Of a stretch of 64,000 bases of DNA, positions 34,406-42,765 are shown piece by piece. The translations under genes were made by a program, and so were the position numbers. The stretch's first letter is position 1. Each line of letters starts with the position of its first letter. The stretch is from an uncultured Eubacteriales bacterium (GTDB lineage: Bacteria; Bacillota; Clostridia; Christensenellales; Aristaeellaceae): assembly GCA_902795275.1 (NCBI GenBank), contig CADBKQ010000011.1, positions 62,001 to 126,000 of the forward strand. The letters are read 5' to 3'. The notes beneath the pieces are model-generated. The model saw nothing but the letters and a program-made list of their open reading frames with translations, made no database searches and was not told where the DNA came from.

Positions 34406-35887
34406 ATGCGCATCGGATTCGACCACGACAAATACACCGCCATGCAGTCGCAGCATATCCGGGAGAGGATCAGCCAGTTCGGCGGCAAGCTGTACCTGGA
34501 ATTGGGCGGCAAGCTGTTCGACGACAACCACGCGTCCCGGGTGCTGCCAGGCTTCCGGCCGGACAGCAAAATGTCCATGCTGCTGAATCTGAAGGACCAG
34601 GCCGAGCTGGTGATCGCCATCAACGCGGACGACATCGAGAAAAACAAGCTGCGCGGCGACCTGGGCATCACCTACGACGCGGACGTGCTGCGGCTGATCG
34701 ACTCGTTCCGCAACATTGGATTGTATGTGGGCAGCGTGGTCATCACCCGCTGGCAGGACCAGCATGCGGCGGTCAATTTCAAGGCGCGGCTGGAAGAACT
34801 AGGCATTCGGGTCTACCGCCATTATCCTATCGAGGGCTACCCCTATAACGTGAAGCTGATCGTGAGCGAGGACGGCTTTGGCCGCAATGAATATATCGAA
34901 ACCAGCCGCCCGCTGGTGCTGGTGACGGCCCCCGGCCCTGGCAGCGGCAAAATGGCCACCTGCCTGAGCCAGCTTTACCAGGAACACAGCCGCGGCATCA
35001 ACGCGGGCTACGCCAAGTTTGAAACCTTCCCCATCTGGAACCTGCCCCTCAAGCATCCCGTGAACCTGGCCTACGAAGCCGCCACCGCCGACCTGGACGA
35101 CGTGAACATGATCGACCCCTTCCACCTGGAAGCCTACGGCGAAACGACCATCAATTACAACCGGGACATCGAGATCTTCCCCGTCCTCAACGCGCTGTTT
35201 GAGTATATTTACGGCGAATCCCCCTACAAATCCCCCACGGACATGGGCGTGAACATGGTGGGCAACTGCATCATCGACGATCAGGCCTGCCGCGACGCCG
35301 CCTGCCAGGAGATCATCCGCCGCTATTACACCGCCCGCTGCGGCGTGCGCACAGGGCGCGCGGAAGCCCACGAGGTGGAAAAGCTGCAGGCGCTGCTGCA
35401 ATCCATGCACCTGACGGACGACGACCGGCCGGTGATCGGCGCGGCAAGGGCACGGGCGGAAGCTACCGGCGCGCCCGCCCTGGCCATTCAATTGCCCGAC
35501 GGCCAGATCATTACCGGCAAGACCAGCGACCTGCTGGGCCCCTCCGCGGCCGCGGTAATGAACGCGGTGAAAGCCCTGGGCGGCATCGAAAAGAGCCTGC
35601 ACCTGATTTCCCCCTCCGTCATCGAGCCCATCCAGACCCTGAAATGCCAATACCTGGGCAACCACAACCCCCGCCTGCATTCCGATGAAATCCTGGTGGC
35701 CCTGTCCATCTGCGCCGCCACCGACCCGAACGCCGCGCTGGCCATGGCCCAGCTCAAAAAGCTGGAGGGCTGCGAGGCCCACTCCACCGTCATCCTTTCT
35801 TCCGTGGACGAAAACATCTTCCGCCGCCTCAAGATCAACCTTACCTGCGACCCCCAGTACCAGACCGCGAAGCTGTATCATCCCTGA
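34406..35887 (+). CDS. DUF1846 (UPF0371) family protein
   Basis: The 493-residue protein follows the DUF1846 pattern along its whole length: MRIGFDHDKYTAMQSQHI at the start, LYLELGGKLFDD, VLVTAPGPGSGKMATCLSQ, and SPTDMGVNMVGNCIIDD. The GPGSGK segment resembles a nucleotide-binding loop, and the fold known for the family has an NTP-binding-like half, but no biochemical function is established. It is typical of Bacillota and some other anaerobes. It has its own promoter and terminator, so it is monocistronic. Confidence 0.9.
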   Translation: MRIGFDHDKYTAMQSQHIRERISQFGGKLYLELGGKLFDDNHASRVLPGFRPDSKMSMLLNLKDQAELVIAINADDIEKNKLRGDLGITYDADVLRLIDSFRNIGLYVGSVVITRWQDQHAAVNFKARLEELGIRVYRHYPIEGYPYNVKLIVSEDGFGRNEYIETSRPLVLVTAPGPGSGKMATCLSQLYQEHSRGINAGYAKFETFPIWNLPLKHPVNLAYEAATADLDDVNMIDPFHLEAYGETTINYNRDIEIFPVLNALFEYIYGESPYKSPTDMGVNMVGNCIIDDQACRDAACQEIIRRYYTARCGVRTGRAEAHEVEKLQALLQSMHLTDDDRPVIGAARARAEATGAPALAIQLPDGQIITGKTSDLLGPSAAAVMNAVKALGGIEKSLHLISPSVIEPIQTLKCQYLGNHNPRLHSDEILVALSICAATDPNAALAMAQLKKLEGCEAHSTVILSSVDENIFRRLKINLTCDPQYQTAKLYHP

Positions 35888-35948
35888 TTCAGCCCAGCAG
35901 AACAAACGCATGAATGATCAAACTGTAAAGGATTACGAAAACATCTTC

Positions 35949-35979
35949 AAACGCGGTTTGTAACAGCGCCGCGTTTTTT
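35949..35979 (+). terminator. Rho-independent terminator
   Basis: AACGCGG (35950-35956) and CCGCGTT (35969-35975) are followed by a T run, about 60 bases after the DUF1846 stop. Confidence 0.75.
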
Positions 35980-36014
35980 CATATTTATTTTTCTGACAAA
36001 TTCCGCTCAATCCC

Positions 36015-36043
36015 TTGCATTTCTGCCCCAACAGGCATACAAT
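36015..36043 (+). promoter_or_regulatory. Promoter of the PII-like/antiporter operon
   Basis: TTGCAT (36015-36020) and TACAAT (36038-36043) are separated by 17 bases. Confidence 0.65.
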
Positions 36044-36088
36044 ATGAAATTGCGCCAAGGCGCAAACCAAGCGAAAGGAAGAGGAATC

Positions 36089-36430
36089 ATGCAGGTATTC
36101 GTATTCGTGCTGAACCGGACGGAGCATCTGGAGCACTTATTGCAGGAATTTTCCGATCAGGGATTGCGGGGAGCCACCGTGCTGGAGAGCCGGGGCATGG
36201 CCCGCATTCTGCACACCGAGGATGAAATGCCCATCTTCTACGGTCTGCGCGCCATCATGGAGCCCGAGCACCGCAGCAGCAAAACCATCTTCATGGTGCT
36301 GCCCGACGAGCAGGTGGACAAGGCGCGGAAGATCGTCAATCAGGTGACGGGCGGCTTGGACGTGCCCGACAGCGGCATCATGTTCGCCATGCCGCTCACT
36401 ATGGTGGAAGGACTGGAAAAGAAGAAATGA
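36089..36430 (+). CDS. PII-like small regulatory protein paired with an antiporter
   Basis: The ATG at 36089 follows AAAGGAAGAGG. The 113-residue protein begins MQVFVFVLNRTEHLEHLL and continues with GLRGATVLESRGMARIL. This is the ferredoxin-like beta-alpha-beta start and the first-loop region of PII/PII-like proteins. SSKTIFMVLPDEQVDKARKI then gives the second beta-alpha unit, and a final strand IMFAMPLTMV follows. The T-loop uridylylation tyrosine of classical GlnB is not evident. Its stop overlaps the antiporter start by four bases (ATGA), so the two are coupled; a nucleotide-responsive gate on the antiporter is an inference from similar pairs in other bacteria. Confidence 0.7.
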   Translation: MQVFVFVLNRTEHLEHLLQEFSDQGLRGATVLESRGMARILHTEDEMPIFYGLRAIMEPEHRSSKTIFMVLPDEQVDKARKIVNQVTGGLDVPDSGIMFAMPLTMVEGLEKKK

Positions 36431-37596
36431 ACACACTGCTGCTTGTCGGCATTACGATGATGGCCGGCCTGATCATGAGCCGCGCCGCGAAACTTGTCAA
36501 ACTTCCCAATGTGACCGCCTTCCTGGTGGCGGGCCTGATCATCGGCCCCTGCGTGGCGGGCATCATCTCCCGCGAGCAGGCGGAGTCCATGGGCATCATT
36601 TCCGAAGCGGCCCTGGGCTTCATCGCCTATTCCATCGGCGGGGAATTCAAGCTGAGCTACCTGAAAAAGATCGGCAAAGCGCCGTTGACCATCACCTTCT
36701 TCCAAGGAATGATGACCGCTGTGTGCGTGGACGTGGGCCTGATCCTGTTTGGCGTCGACGTGCCCCTGGCCCTGCTGCTGGGCGCCATTGGCCTGGCCAC
36801 CGCTCCCGCTGCCACCCTGATGGTGGTGCGTCAGTACAAGGCCGACGGCCCTGTGACCCAGATGCTGCTGCCCGTGGTCGCCATGGACGACGCCCTGGGC
36901 CTGATGGTGTTCAGCATTTCCGCCGCCGTCGCTCAGGGGATGCTGGGCGGGGAAGTCACTATATCCAGCATGCTGCTGACGCCCCTCATCGAGATCGTGG
37001 GCAGCTTCGCCCTCGGCGCGGCGCTGGGCTGGCTGCTGGCCTTCGGCGCGCGGTTCTTTGCCAGCCGGGGCAACAAGCTGGCCCTGTCCATCGCCCTGGT
37101 GCTGGCGGGCGTGGGCCTGTGCGACATTCTGAACCTGTCCTCCCTGCTGGTGTGCATGATGATCGGCGCGATGATGGTGAACCTGAGCCAGCAGCGGGAA
37201 GTGCTGATCGAGCAGTGCAACCGCTTCACCCCGCCGCTGTTCCTGCTGTTCTTCGTGCTTTCCGGCGCGGATCTGGATCTGTCCGTGCTGCCCAGCGTGG
37301 GCCTCATCGGCGTGGCGTACCTGGTGCTGCGCTCCATCGGCAAGTGGGGCGGCGCCTGGCTGGGCGCTGTGTGCGTGAAAGCGGATAAGCACATCCGCCA
37401 TTATCTGGGCCTGACCCTGCTGCCCCAGGCCGGCGTCGCCATCGGTATGGCCGCGCTGGTGTCCGCCCGCTTCCCTACTCTGGGAGCCCAGGTGAACACC
37501 ATCGTGCTGGCTGGCGTGCTGGTGTTTGAACTCGTCGGCCCGGTGATCACCAAGATCGCCCTCACCAAGGCCGGAGAAATCCCCGCTGCGAAATAA
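36427..37596 (+). CDS. Cation:proton antiporter (CPA2/KefB-like)
   Basis: The 389-residue membrane protein has about twelve hydrophobic segments and CPA2 hallmarks. These are an early VAGLIIGP turn (helix 2 region), a VVAMDDALGLMVF segment whose adjacent aspartates match the ion-binding pair, and a late AGVAIGMAALV stretch. It lacks a C-terminal TrkA-N or RCK nucleotide-binding domain. That role may be supplied by the small PII-like protein encoded immediately upstream and overlapping its start. The transported ion (Na+ or K+) is not decidable from the sequence. Confidence 0.88.
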   Translation: MNTLLLVGITMMAGLIMSRAAKLVKLPNVTAFLVAGLIIGPCVAGIISREQAESMGIISEAALGFIAYSIGGEFKLSYLKKIGKAPLTITFFQGMMTAVCVDVGLILFGVDVPLALLLGAIGLATAPAATLMVVRQYKADGPVTQMLLPVVAMDDALGLMVFSISAAVAQGMLGGEVTISSMLLTPLIEIVGSFALGAALGWLLAFGARFFASRGNKLALSIALVLAGVGLCDILNLSSLLVCMMIGAMMVNLSQQREVLIEQCNRFTPPLFLLFFVLSGADLDLSVLPSVGLIGVAYLVLRSIGKWGGAWLGAVCVKADKHIRHYLGLTLLPQAGVAIGMAALVSARFPTLGAQVNTIVLAGVLVFELVGPVITKIALTKAGEIPAAK

Positions 37597-37603
37597 CTTC
37601 ATC

Positions 37604-37663
37604 AGCTCCCTCTGAAGCCCGCCGGGTTTTCCGGTGGTTCTTCGGAGGGAGCTTCTCTTTTTT
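37604..37663 (+). terminator. Long-stem terminator of the antiporter operon
   Basis: AGCTCCCTC...GCCGG pairs with CCGGTGG...GAGGGAGCT (37604-37653), followed by a T-rich tract to 37663. Confidence 0.85.
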
Positions 37664-37710
37664 CAAACTTAATATCTTTTTGCGCCCGTTTTCGTTACGA
37701 TTTAGGGAAC

Positions 37711-37905
37711 GGGGAGTTTTCTGGGGGGAACCATTCTTTGGCATCCAAAGAATGGTTCCCCCCAGACCCCCTTCCAAGAAAGCAAAATAATATCATTTCG
37801 TATTCTCGAATATTTGTTGAAAATGTTTCCATGATTGTCTTTCTCGGAAGGGGCCTGGGGGAACCGCTCTTTGGACGACAAAGAGCGGTTCCCCCAGAGA
37901 ACGGA
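37711..37905. repeat. Composite nested palindrome (two long hairpins in inverted array)
   Basis: The left hairpin is a perfect 19-base stem (37723-37741 with 37745-37763, loop CAT). The right hairpin is a perfect 17-base stem (37857-37873 with 37879-37895). They have different but related sequences. Between them, CCCAGACCCCCTTCC plus AAGAAAG on the left matches the inverted CTTTCTCGGAAGGGG plus CCTGGG on the right. The whole is therefore an inverted repeat of hairpins around a unique A+T-rich centre of about 55 bases. No gene is present. Confidence 0.8.
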
Positions 37906-37928
37906 CTGCAAAAAATCAGCGGGAAAAA

Positions 37929-37957
37929 TTGATAAATCACCGTCATTGTAGTATAAT
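37929..37957 (+). promoter_or_regulatory. Promoter of the methionine sulfoxide reductase pair
   Basis: TTGATA (37929-37934) and TATAAT (37952-37957) are separated by 17 bases, 38 bases before the start at 37995. Confidence 0.75.
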
Positions 37958-37994
37958 AAAAAAGTATTTCTTTGAAGGACGGAGGCGAAGGCGG

Positions 37995-38456
37995 ATGGAC
38001 TACGGGATGCTGTGCGCCCAAGCGCGGTCGCTGGCGGAGGCGGAAGGCTGGTACGTGGCCCTGATGGCGAACGCTTCCGCGCTGCTGTGGGAAGCCTTGC
38101 CGGACATCAACTGGGCCGGGTTCTATATCGTCCGGGACGGCGCGCTGACCCTGGGGCCGTTCCAGGGGAAAACCGCCTGCATCCGCATTCCGAAGGAAAA
38201 AGGCGTCTGCGGCGCGGCGTGGCGGGAAAACAAAACCCTGCTGGTGCCGGATGTGCATGCGTTTCCCGGACACATCGCCTGCGACTGCGCCTCCAACGCG
38301 GAGATCGTCGTTCCCCTGCGCGATAAAAAAGGCGAAGTCAAAGCCGTGCTGGACATTGACAGCCCCACCCTGAACCGGTTCACGGAAGCGGACAAAACGG
38401 GACTGGAAGAATTCGCCCGCGTGATCGAGCGGGCCATGAAGGGATTGGAAGCATGA
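37995..38456 (+). CDS. msrC: Free methionine-(R)-sulfoxide reductase (GAF domain)
   Basis: The start at 37995 is chosen because the upstream codons lie inside the promoter and leader. The 153-residue GAF protein has the fRMsr pattern: NWAGFYIV, GPFQGKTACIRI with Cys62, GVCGAAW with Cys72, and VPDVHAFPGHIACDCASNAEIVVP with Cys96. These cysteines are the ones used in the catalytic and resolving steps. It reduces free methionine-R-sulfoxide. The stop overlaps msrA by four bases, so the two oxidative-repair enzymes are co-translated and cover free R-form and S-form substrates. Confidence 0.92.
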   Translation: MDYGMLCAQARSLAEAEGWYVALMANASALLWEALPDINWAGFYIVRDGALTLGPFQGKTACIRIPKEKGVCGAAWRENKTLLVPDVHAFPGHIACDCASNAEIVVPLRDKKGEVKAVLDIDSPTLNRFTEADKTGLEEFARVIERAMKGLEA

Positions 38457-38923
38457 AAACCATTTATCTGGCGGGCGGCTGCTTCTGGGGCTGCCAAAAG
38501 TATTTTGACCTGATGGACGGCGTGAAGGAAACCGAAGTGGGCTACGCCAACGGGCCGACGGCAAACCCCACGTATGAGCAGGTGAAAAGCCACGCGGGCC
38601 ACGCGGAAACCGTGCGGGTGGTGTACGATCCCGCCGTGCTGCCGCTGCCCGAACTGCTGCGCCGCTATTTCCAAGTGATCGACCCCACGGCGGTGAACCA
38701 CCAGGGCGGGGACTTTGGCATCCAGTACCGCACCGGGATTTATTACGCGGACGAAGCCGACGCGCCTGTTATCACGAATGCGCTGAACGAGCTGGCGAAA
38801 CAGTACGACAAGCCGCTGGCCGTGGAGAACAAACCGCTGGAAAACTTCTATTCCGCCGAGGAATACCATCAAAAGTACCTGGAAAAGCATCCGGACGGAT
38901 ACTGCCATATCCGTTTTGAATGA
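38453..38923 (+). CDS. msrA: Peptide methionine (S)-S-oxide reductase
   Basis: The 156-residue MsrA is recognised by GGCFWGCQKYF with catalytic Cys10, the GYANGPTANPTYEQV loop, the THAxx-like VNHQGGDFGIQYRTGIYY segment and FYSAEEYHQKYL near the end. It reduces methionine-S-sulfoxide in proteins and free. It is shorter than versions with an MsrB fusion, and the resolving cysteine arrangement is the Cys10/Cys14 type only partly seen here. It overlaps the free-Met-R-sulfoxide reductase gene and is followed 22 bases later by a secreted protein gene with its own ribosome site. Confidence 0.95.
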   Translation: MKTIYLAGGCFWGCQKYFDLMDGVKETEVGYANGPTANPTYEQVKSHAGHAETVRVVYDPAVLPLPELLRRYFQVIDPTAVNHQGGDFGIQYRTGIYYADEADAPVITNALNELAKQYDKPLAVENKPLENFYSAEEYHQKYLEKHPDGYCHIRFE

Positions 38924-38945
38924 CCCGATGCAAGGAGGAAAATCC

Positions 38946-39920
38946 ATGAAACGGTTCTTATGTGTTTTGCTGCTGCTGGCGCTGCTGCCGGTGAGCGCCC
39001 TGGCGGATGATCCCCTGCCCGAACAGCTGACCCTGGCCCCCGGCGAAAGCCGGAGCTTCGAGCTGCCCTTCCGGGGCTATTGGGACAGCGAAGACCCCGA
39101 CGTGGCCAACGGCAGCGGCAACGTGATCACCGCCTATGAAGAAGGCTGCACCGTGCTGTCGCTGACCAGCAAAAGCGGTATGGAATTCCAGGTGGAGGTG
39201 GAAGTGATCGGCGAAGACGCTCCCTCCGCCGCTGAACCGGAAGCGGACGACAGCGTACCCGCATTGATCCGCAAAGCCATTGAGATCGGCATTCAGGAAT
39301 GGCGGGAAAACCTGGGCAGCGCCCTGCCCCGCAGCGACAGCAACAAGCCCGCCAAGGGCAACAAGTACACCGTCTGGTGGGGCTATGACTGCGGCTGGTG
39401 CGGTGCGTTCGCCAACTACTGCATGGACACCGCAGGCGTGCCGCTGGAGCCCTCGGATACCTACAAGAAGCTAAAGCCCCTGGGCAACGGCGATCCCCAC
39501 GGCGTGCGGGAAGCCGCGGTGCCCAAGCTGGACACCGGCTTTTCCAACATGGACCGCGTGACCCAGGATGACCCGCGGCCCGGCTATCTGGTGATCTACG
39601 GCCGCCGGGACAGCAAGAGCAGCAACGGCAGCAAAGTTTCCGCCTACGCCTTCGTACATGTGGGCATCGTGACCGCGGTGGAGGATTTGGGCGGCGGCAA
39701 GTTCCTGATTTCCACCGTGGAGGGCAACCTGTCCAATCGCATCAAGCGCTTCACCTACGTTTACGATTCCAATTCCCCCGCCAACAAGAACAAGCCCGAC
39801 ATCAAGGCCAACCTGAACATGTCCCCCGCGCCAGACAGTGTTCCCCGGGAACCGGACATCCAGTATGAGCCGCACCAGGCTACCTGGTATGTCACCGAGT
39901 TCTGCCGCACCTGGTATTAA
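38946..39920 (+). CDS. Secreted CHAP-like cysteine peptidase/amidase
   Basis: The ATG at 38946 follows AAGGAGG. The 324-residue protein has a signal peptide (MKRFLCVLLLLALLPVSALA-DD). A beta-rich N-terminal part with a YWDSEDPDVANGSG bacterial-Ig-like stretch follows, then an acidic linker. The CHAP-like domain has YDCGWCGAFANYCMD with cysteines 149 and 152, then YAFVHVGIV with His238 and an acidic/asparagine partner in VEGN. Such domains cut peptidoglycan stem peptides or amides. It may be co-transcribed with the msr pair, because no terminator lies between, and it ends in a good terminator. Confidence 0.82.
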   Translation: MKRFLCVLLLLALLPVSALADDPLPEQLTLAPGESRSFELPFRGYWDSEDPDVANGSGNVITAYEEGCTVLSLTSKSGMEFQVEVEVIGEDAPSAAEPEADDSVPALIRKAIEIGIQEWRENLGSALPRSDSNKPAKGNKYTVWWGYDCGWCGAFANYCMDTAGVPLEPSDTYKKLKPLGNGDPHGVREAAVPKLDTGFSNMDRVTQDDPRPGYLVIYGRRDSKSSNGSKVSAYAFVHVGIVTAVEDLGGGKFLISTVEGNLSNRIKRFTYVYDSNSPANKNKPDIKANLNMSPAPDSVPREPDIQYEPHQATWYVTEFCRTWY

Positions 39921-39932
39921 TACGATTCCCGA

Positions 39933-39962
39933 AACGGAGCCCAAAATACGGCTCCGTTTTTT
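39933..39962 (+). terminator. Rho-independent terminator
   Basis: AACGGAGCC (39933-39941) and GGCTCCGTT (39950-39958) form a perfect stem followed by T residues. Confidence 0.88.
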
Positions 39963-40010
39963 CAAGGGCCCGGCTTAACCAAGGCAAAAACAATAAGAAT
40001 ACATGATTGA

Positions 40011-40025
40011 ATGAATATTATTCAT
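40011..40025 (+). promoter_or_regulatory. Possible ArgR/AhrC operator (ARG box-like palindrome)
   Basis: ATGAATATTATTCAT is a perfect 15-base palindrome lying 18 bases upstream of the argC -35 box. It resembles the TGAAT...ATTCA ARG box but is one base shorter in the centre. The position fits repression of the arginine operon. Confidence 0.45.
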
Positions 40026-40043
40026 GAATGAACCGAATAAACC

Positions 40044-40072
40044 TTGACAATAATTGCATAAATATGTATAAT
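40044..40072 (+). promoter_or_regulatory. Consensus promoter of the arginine operon
   Basis: Perfect TTGACA (40044-40049) and TATAAT (40067-40072) are separated by 17 bases, 62 bases before argC. Confidence 0.9.
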
Positions 40073-40133
40073 ATGCGTACCCCTTCCGCTTCTCGGACAA
40101 GGGGCAGCGCTTGAAGCAAAGGAAACGAACGAC

Positions 40134-41057
40134 ATGACGAAGGTATTTATCGACGGCGGCGCGGGCACCACGGGGCTGAATATCGTATCCCGGCTGAGCC
40201 AGCGCGGTGACGTACAGCTGATTCAGCTTCCGGAGGAAACCCGGAAAGACCCCGCCGCCCGGAAGGACGCCATGAACGCGGCGGACGTGGCGTTTCTGTG
40301 CCTGCCCGACGACGCGGCAAGGGAAGCGGCGGCCATGGTGGAAAACGCTCATACCGCCATCATCGACACCTCCACCGCCCACCGGGTCGCGCAGGACTGG
40401 GTGTACGGCTTCCCGGAACTGAAGGGCCAGCGGGAAAAAATCCAGGCCGGCAAGCGCATTGCCAACCCCGGCTGCCATGCCAGCGGGTTTATTTCGCTGG
40501 TGGCTCCGCTGGTGCAAAACAAAGCCATTGCCCCCGACGCCGCTTTGACCTGCTTTTCCTTAACCGGATATTCCGGCGGCGGAAAAAAGATGATCGCGGA
40601 GTACGAGGGCGGGAACCGGAATCCTTTGCTGGACGCGCCGCGGCAGTACGGGCTTTCCCAGTCCCATAAGCACCTGCCGGAAATGAAGGCGCTCTGCGGC
40701 CTGGACACCGCGCCCATCTTCTGCCCCATCGTGGCCCCGTATTACGCGGGCATGGAAGTGACGGTGCCCCTGTTCGCGGGCCAGGCGAAAGCGTCCATGG
40801 CAGAAATCAAGGCGATTTACAAGGCGTATTACGCCCAGGGCGTGGTGCATTTTGTGGAAGAAACCAATGAAGGAAACTTCCTCTCCGCCAACGCCTTCGC
40901 GGGCCGGGACGATATGGAAATCACCGTCAGCGGCAATGAGGAACGCATCCTGCTGAGCGCCCGGTTCGACAACTTAGGCAAGGGGGCCTGTGGCGCGGCG
41001 ATACAGAACATGAACCTGCTCATCGGGGCGGACGAGTTCACGGGGCTGGTGGTGTGA
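40134..41057 (+). CDS. argC: N-acetyl-gamma-glutamyl-phosphate reductase
   Basis: The 307-residue enzyme is of the shorter ArgC type. It has an N-terminal NADP-binding start KVFIDGGAGTTGLNI, DTSTAHR, and the catalytic cysteine in IANPGCHASGF. It reduces N-acetylglutamyl phosphate to the semialdehyde in arginine synthesis. It is the first gene of a five-gene operon. The next gene starts 3 bases after its stop. Confidence 0.93.
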   Translation: MTKVFIDGGAGTTGLNIVSRLSQRGDVQLIQLPEETRKDPAARKDAMNAADVAFLCLPDDAAREAAAMVENAHTAIIDTSTAHRVAQDWVYGFPELKGQREKIQAGKRIANPGCHASGFISLVAPLVQNKAIAPDAALTCFSLTGYSGGGKKMIAEYEGGNRNPLLDAPRQYGLSQSHKHLPEMKALCGLDTAPIFCPIVAPYYAGMEVTVPLFAGQAKASMAEIKAIYKAYYAQGVVHFVEETNEGNFLSANAFAGRDDMEITVSGNEERILLSARFDNLGKGACGAAIQNMNLLIGADEFTGLVV

Positions 41058-41060
41058 ATC

Positions 41061-41522
41061 ATGGATGACGTGCAGATTTTACCCATGACGGAACAGGACT
41101 ACGACGCGGTGCGGGCGTTGTGGCTCACCATCCGGGGCTTCGGCATCCGGGCACTGGACGACTCCCGGGAGGACGTGGTGCGGTTTATACGCCGCAATCC
41201 CACCACCAGCGTGGTGGCGGTGAAGGACGGGAAGATCATCGGCTCCATCCTCTGCGGCTCCGACGGGCGGCAGGGCGCGCTGTACCATGTGTGCGTGGCG
41301 AAGGAGTACCGGCGTCAGGGCATCGGCACCCGCATGGTGGGCTACTGCATGCAGCAGCTAAAGGCCATGGGCATCAACAAGGTGGGCCTCATCGCCTTCA
41401 CCTCCAACGAGGCGGGCAACGCCTTCTGGAAGCAAATCGGCTGGAAAAAGTCTGATGTGAATTATTATACATTTACGCTGAATGAGGAAAACATCACACA
41501 CTTTATAGGAGAAGAAGCATGA
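41061..41522 (+). CDS. GNAT acetyltransferase within the arginine operon
   Basis: The 153-residue GNAT has strand LYHVCVAKEYRRQGIGTRMV with the acetyl-CoA loop RRQGIG, and the late NEAGNAFWKQIGW signature. It is placed tightly between argC and argJ: 3 bases after argC and overlapping argJ by four bases. Its position suggests an arginine-pathway job, for example making N-acetylglutamate as a short ArgA-like synthase to prime the ArgJ cycle. General sequence features do not separate it from other GNATs, so this is an inference. Confidence 0.85.
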   Translation: MDDVQILPMTEQDYDAVRALWLTIRGFGIRALDDSREDVVRFIRRNPTTSVVAVKDGKIIGSILCGSDGRQGALYHVCVAKEYRRQGIGTRMVGYCMQQLKAMGINKVGLIAFTSNEAGNAFWKQIGWKKSDVNYYTFTLNEENITHFIGEEA

Positions 41523-42763
41523 GTATAAAAAAGATTCCAGGCGGCGTCACCATTCCGAGGGGCTTCAAGGCGTCCTGCTGCGCGGCAGGCATCAAATACA
41601 AGGGCCGCACCGATATGGCGATGATCTACAGCGACCTGCCCTGCGCCGTGGCGGGCACGTTTACCACGAACAAAGTTAAGGCCGCGCCGGTGCTGTGGGA
41701 CATGGACGTGGTATATAAAGAGAAAAAGGCTCAAGCTGTCGTGGTGAACGCGGGCATTGCCAACGCCGCCACCGGAAAAACCGGGCTGGAGATTTGCGGG
41801 CAAACCGCGGACTTTACCGCCAATGTCTTGAACATCCCCGCGTCCCAGGTGCTGCTTGGTTCCACCGGCGTGATCGGGCCGAACCTGCCCCTTGACCGGA
41901 TCACGGCGGGCGTGACCGCGATGGCAAGCACCCTGTCCGATACCCAAAGGGCGGGCACCGACGCCAGCAAAGCCATCATGACCACGGACACGGTGAACAA
42001 GGAATTCGCCGTAGATTTTGACCTTCCGGCGGCGAACGGCGGCACGGTGAAGGCGCGCATGGGGGGCATGAGCAAGGGATCCGGTATGATCCATCCCAAC
42101 ATGTGTACCATGCTGGGGTACGTCACCACCGACTGCGCCATTGACCAGGCGCTGCTGCAAAAGGCGGTCAGCGCCGTGGTGGCGGACACCTTCAACATGA
42201 TTTCCGTGGACGGCGACACCAGCACCAACGACACCCTGCTGGTTTTAGCCAACGGCATGGCGGGCAATCAGCCCATCACGGAAGAAGACGAAAGCTACAG
42301 CATCTTCTGCGAAGCGCTGTTTTCCATCTGCCATGACCTGGCGGTGAAGATGGCGTGGGACGGCGAAGGGGCCACCCACCTGCTGGAGATGCGGGTGTAC
42401 AACGCGGACACCAAGGAGAACGCGAAAATCCTGGCTAAGTCCGTGATCGGCTCGTCGCTGGTCAAGGCCATGGTGTTCGGCAAGGACGCCAACTGCGGCC
42501 GTATCCTCTGCGCTCTGGGCTACGCCGGGCCGGACTTTGACCCGGCGAAGATCGAAGTGTATCTCCACGGCGAGAAGGACACCCTTTGCTTCTATAAAGA
42601 CGGCAGTATCCTTTCCTTCGACGAGGACCTGGCCCTGTCCATCCTCTCCGAACCCGCCGTGCGCTTCTCCTGCAACATGAACATGGGCGCGGCGGAGGCC
42701 ACCGCCTGGGGATGCGACCTCACGTATGACTACGTGAAGATCAATGGGGATTACAGAACTTAA
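41519..42763 (+). CDS. argJ: Glutamate N-acetyltransferase / amino-acid acetyltransferase
   Basis: The 414-residue ArgJ has the expected motifs: IPGGVTIPRGF at the start, ANAATGKTG, and SVDGDTSTND downstream. The self-cleavage site lies in SGMIHPNMCTMLG, where the Thr becomes the nucleophile of the beta chain. The enzyme recycles the acetyl group from N-acetylornithine to glutamate; bifunctional members also use acetyl-CoA. It overlaps the GNAT gene upstream. Heptamer element 6 follows its stop by 3 bases and separates it from argB. Confidence 0.95.
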   Translation: MSIKKIPGGVTIPRGFKASCCAAGIKYKGRTDMAMIYSDLPCAVAGTFTTNKVKAAPVLWDMDVVYKEKKAQAVVVNAGIANAATGKTGLEICGQTADFTANVLNIPASQVLLGSTGVIGPNLPLDRITAGVTAMASTLSDTQRAGTDASKAIMTTDTVNKEFAVDFDLPAANGGTVKARMGGMSKGSGMIHPNMCTMLGYVTTDCAIDQALLQKAVSAVVADTFNMISVDGDTSTNDTLLVLANGMAGNQPITEEDESYSIFCEALFSICHDLAVKMAWDGEGATHLLEMRVYNADTKENAKILAKSVIGSSLVKAMVFGKDANCGRILCALGYAGPDFDPAKIEVYLHGEKDTLCFYKDGSILSFDEDLALSILSEPAVRFSCNMNMGAAEATAWGCDLTYDYVKINGDYRT

Positions 42764-42765
42764 GT

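Noticed and set aside
37929..37994. Extended N-terminus for the GAF-type methionine sulfoxide reductase
   Set aside because: The upstream codons coincide with a good promoter and the added residues are unlike the family; the ATG at 37995 gives the normal length.
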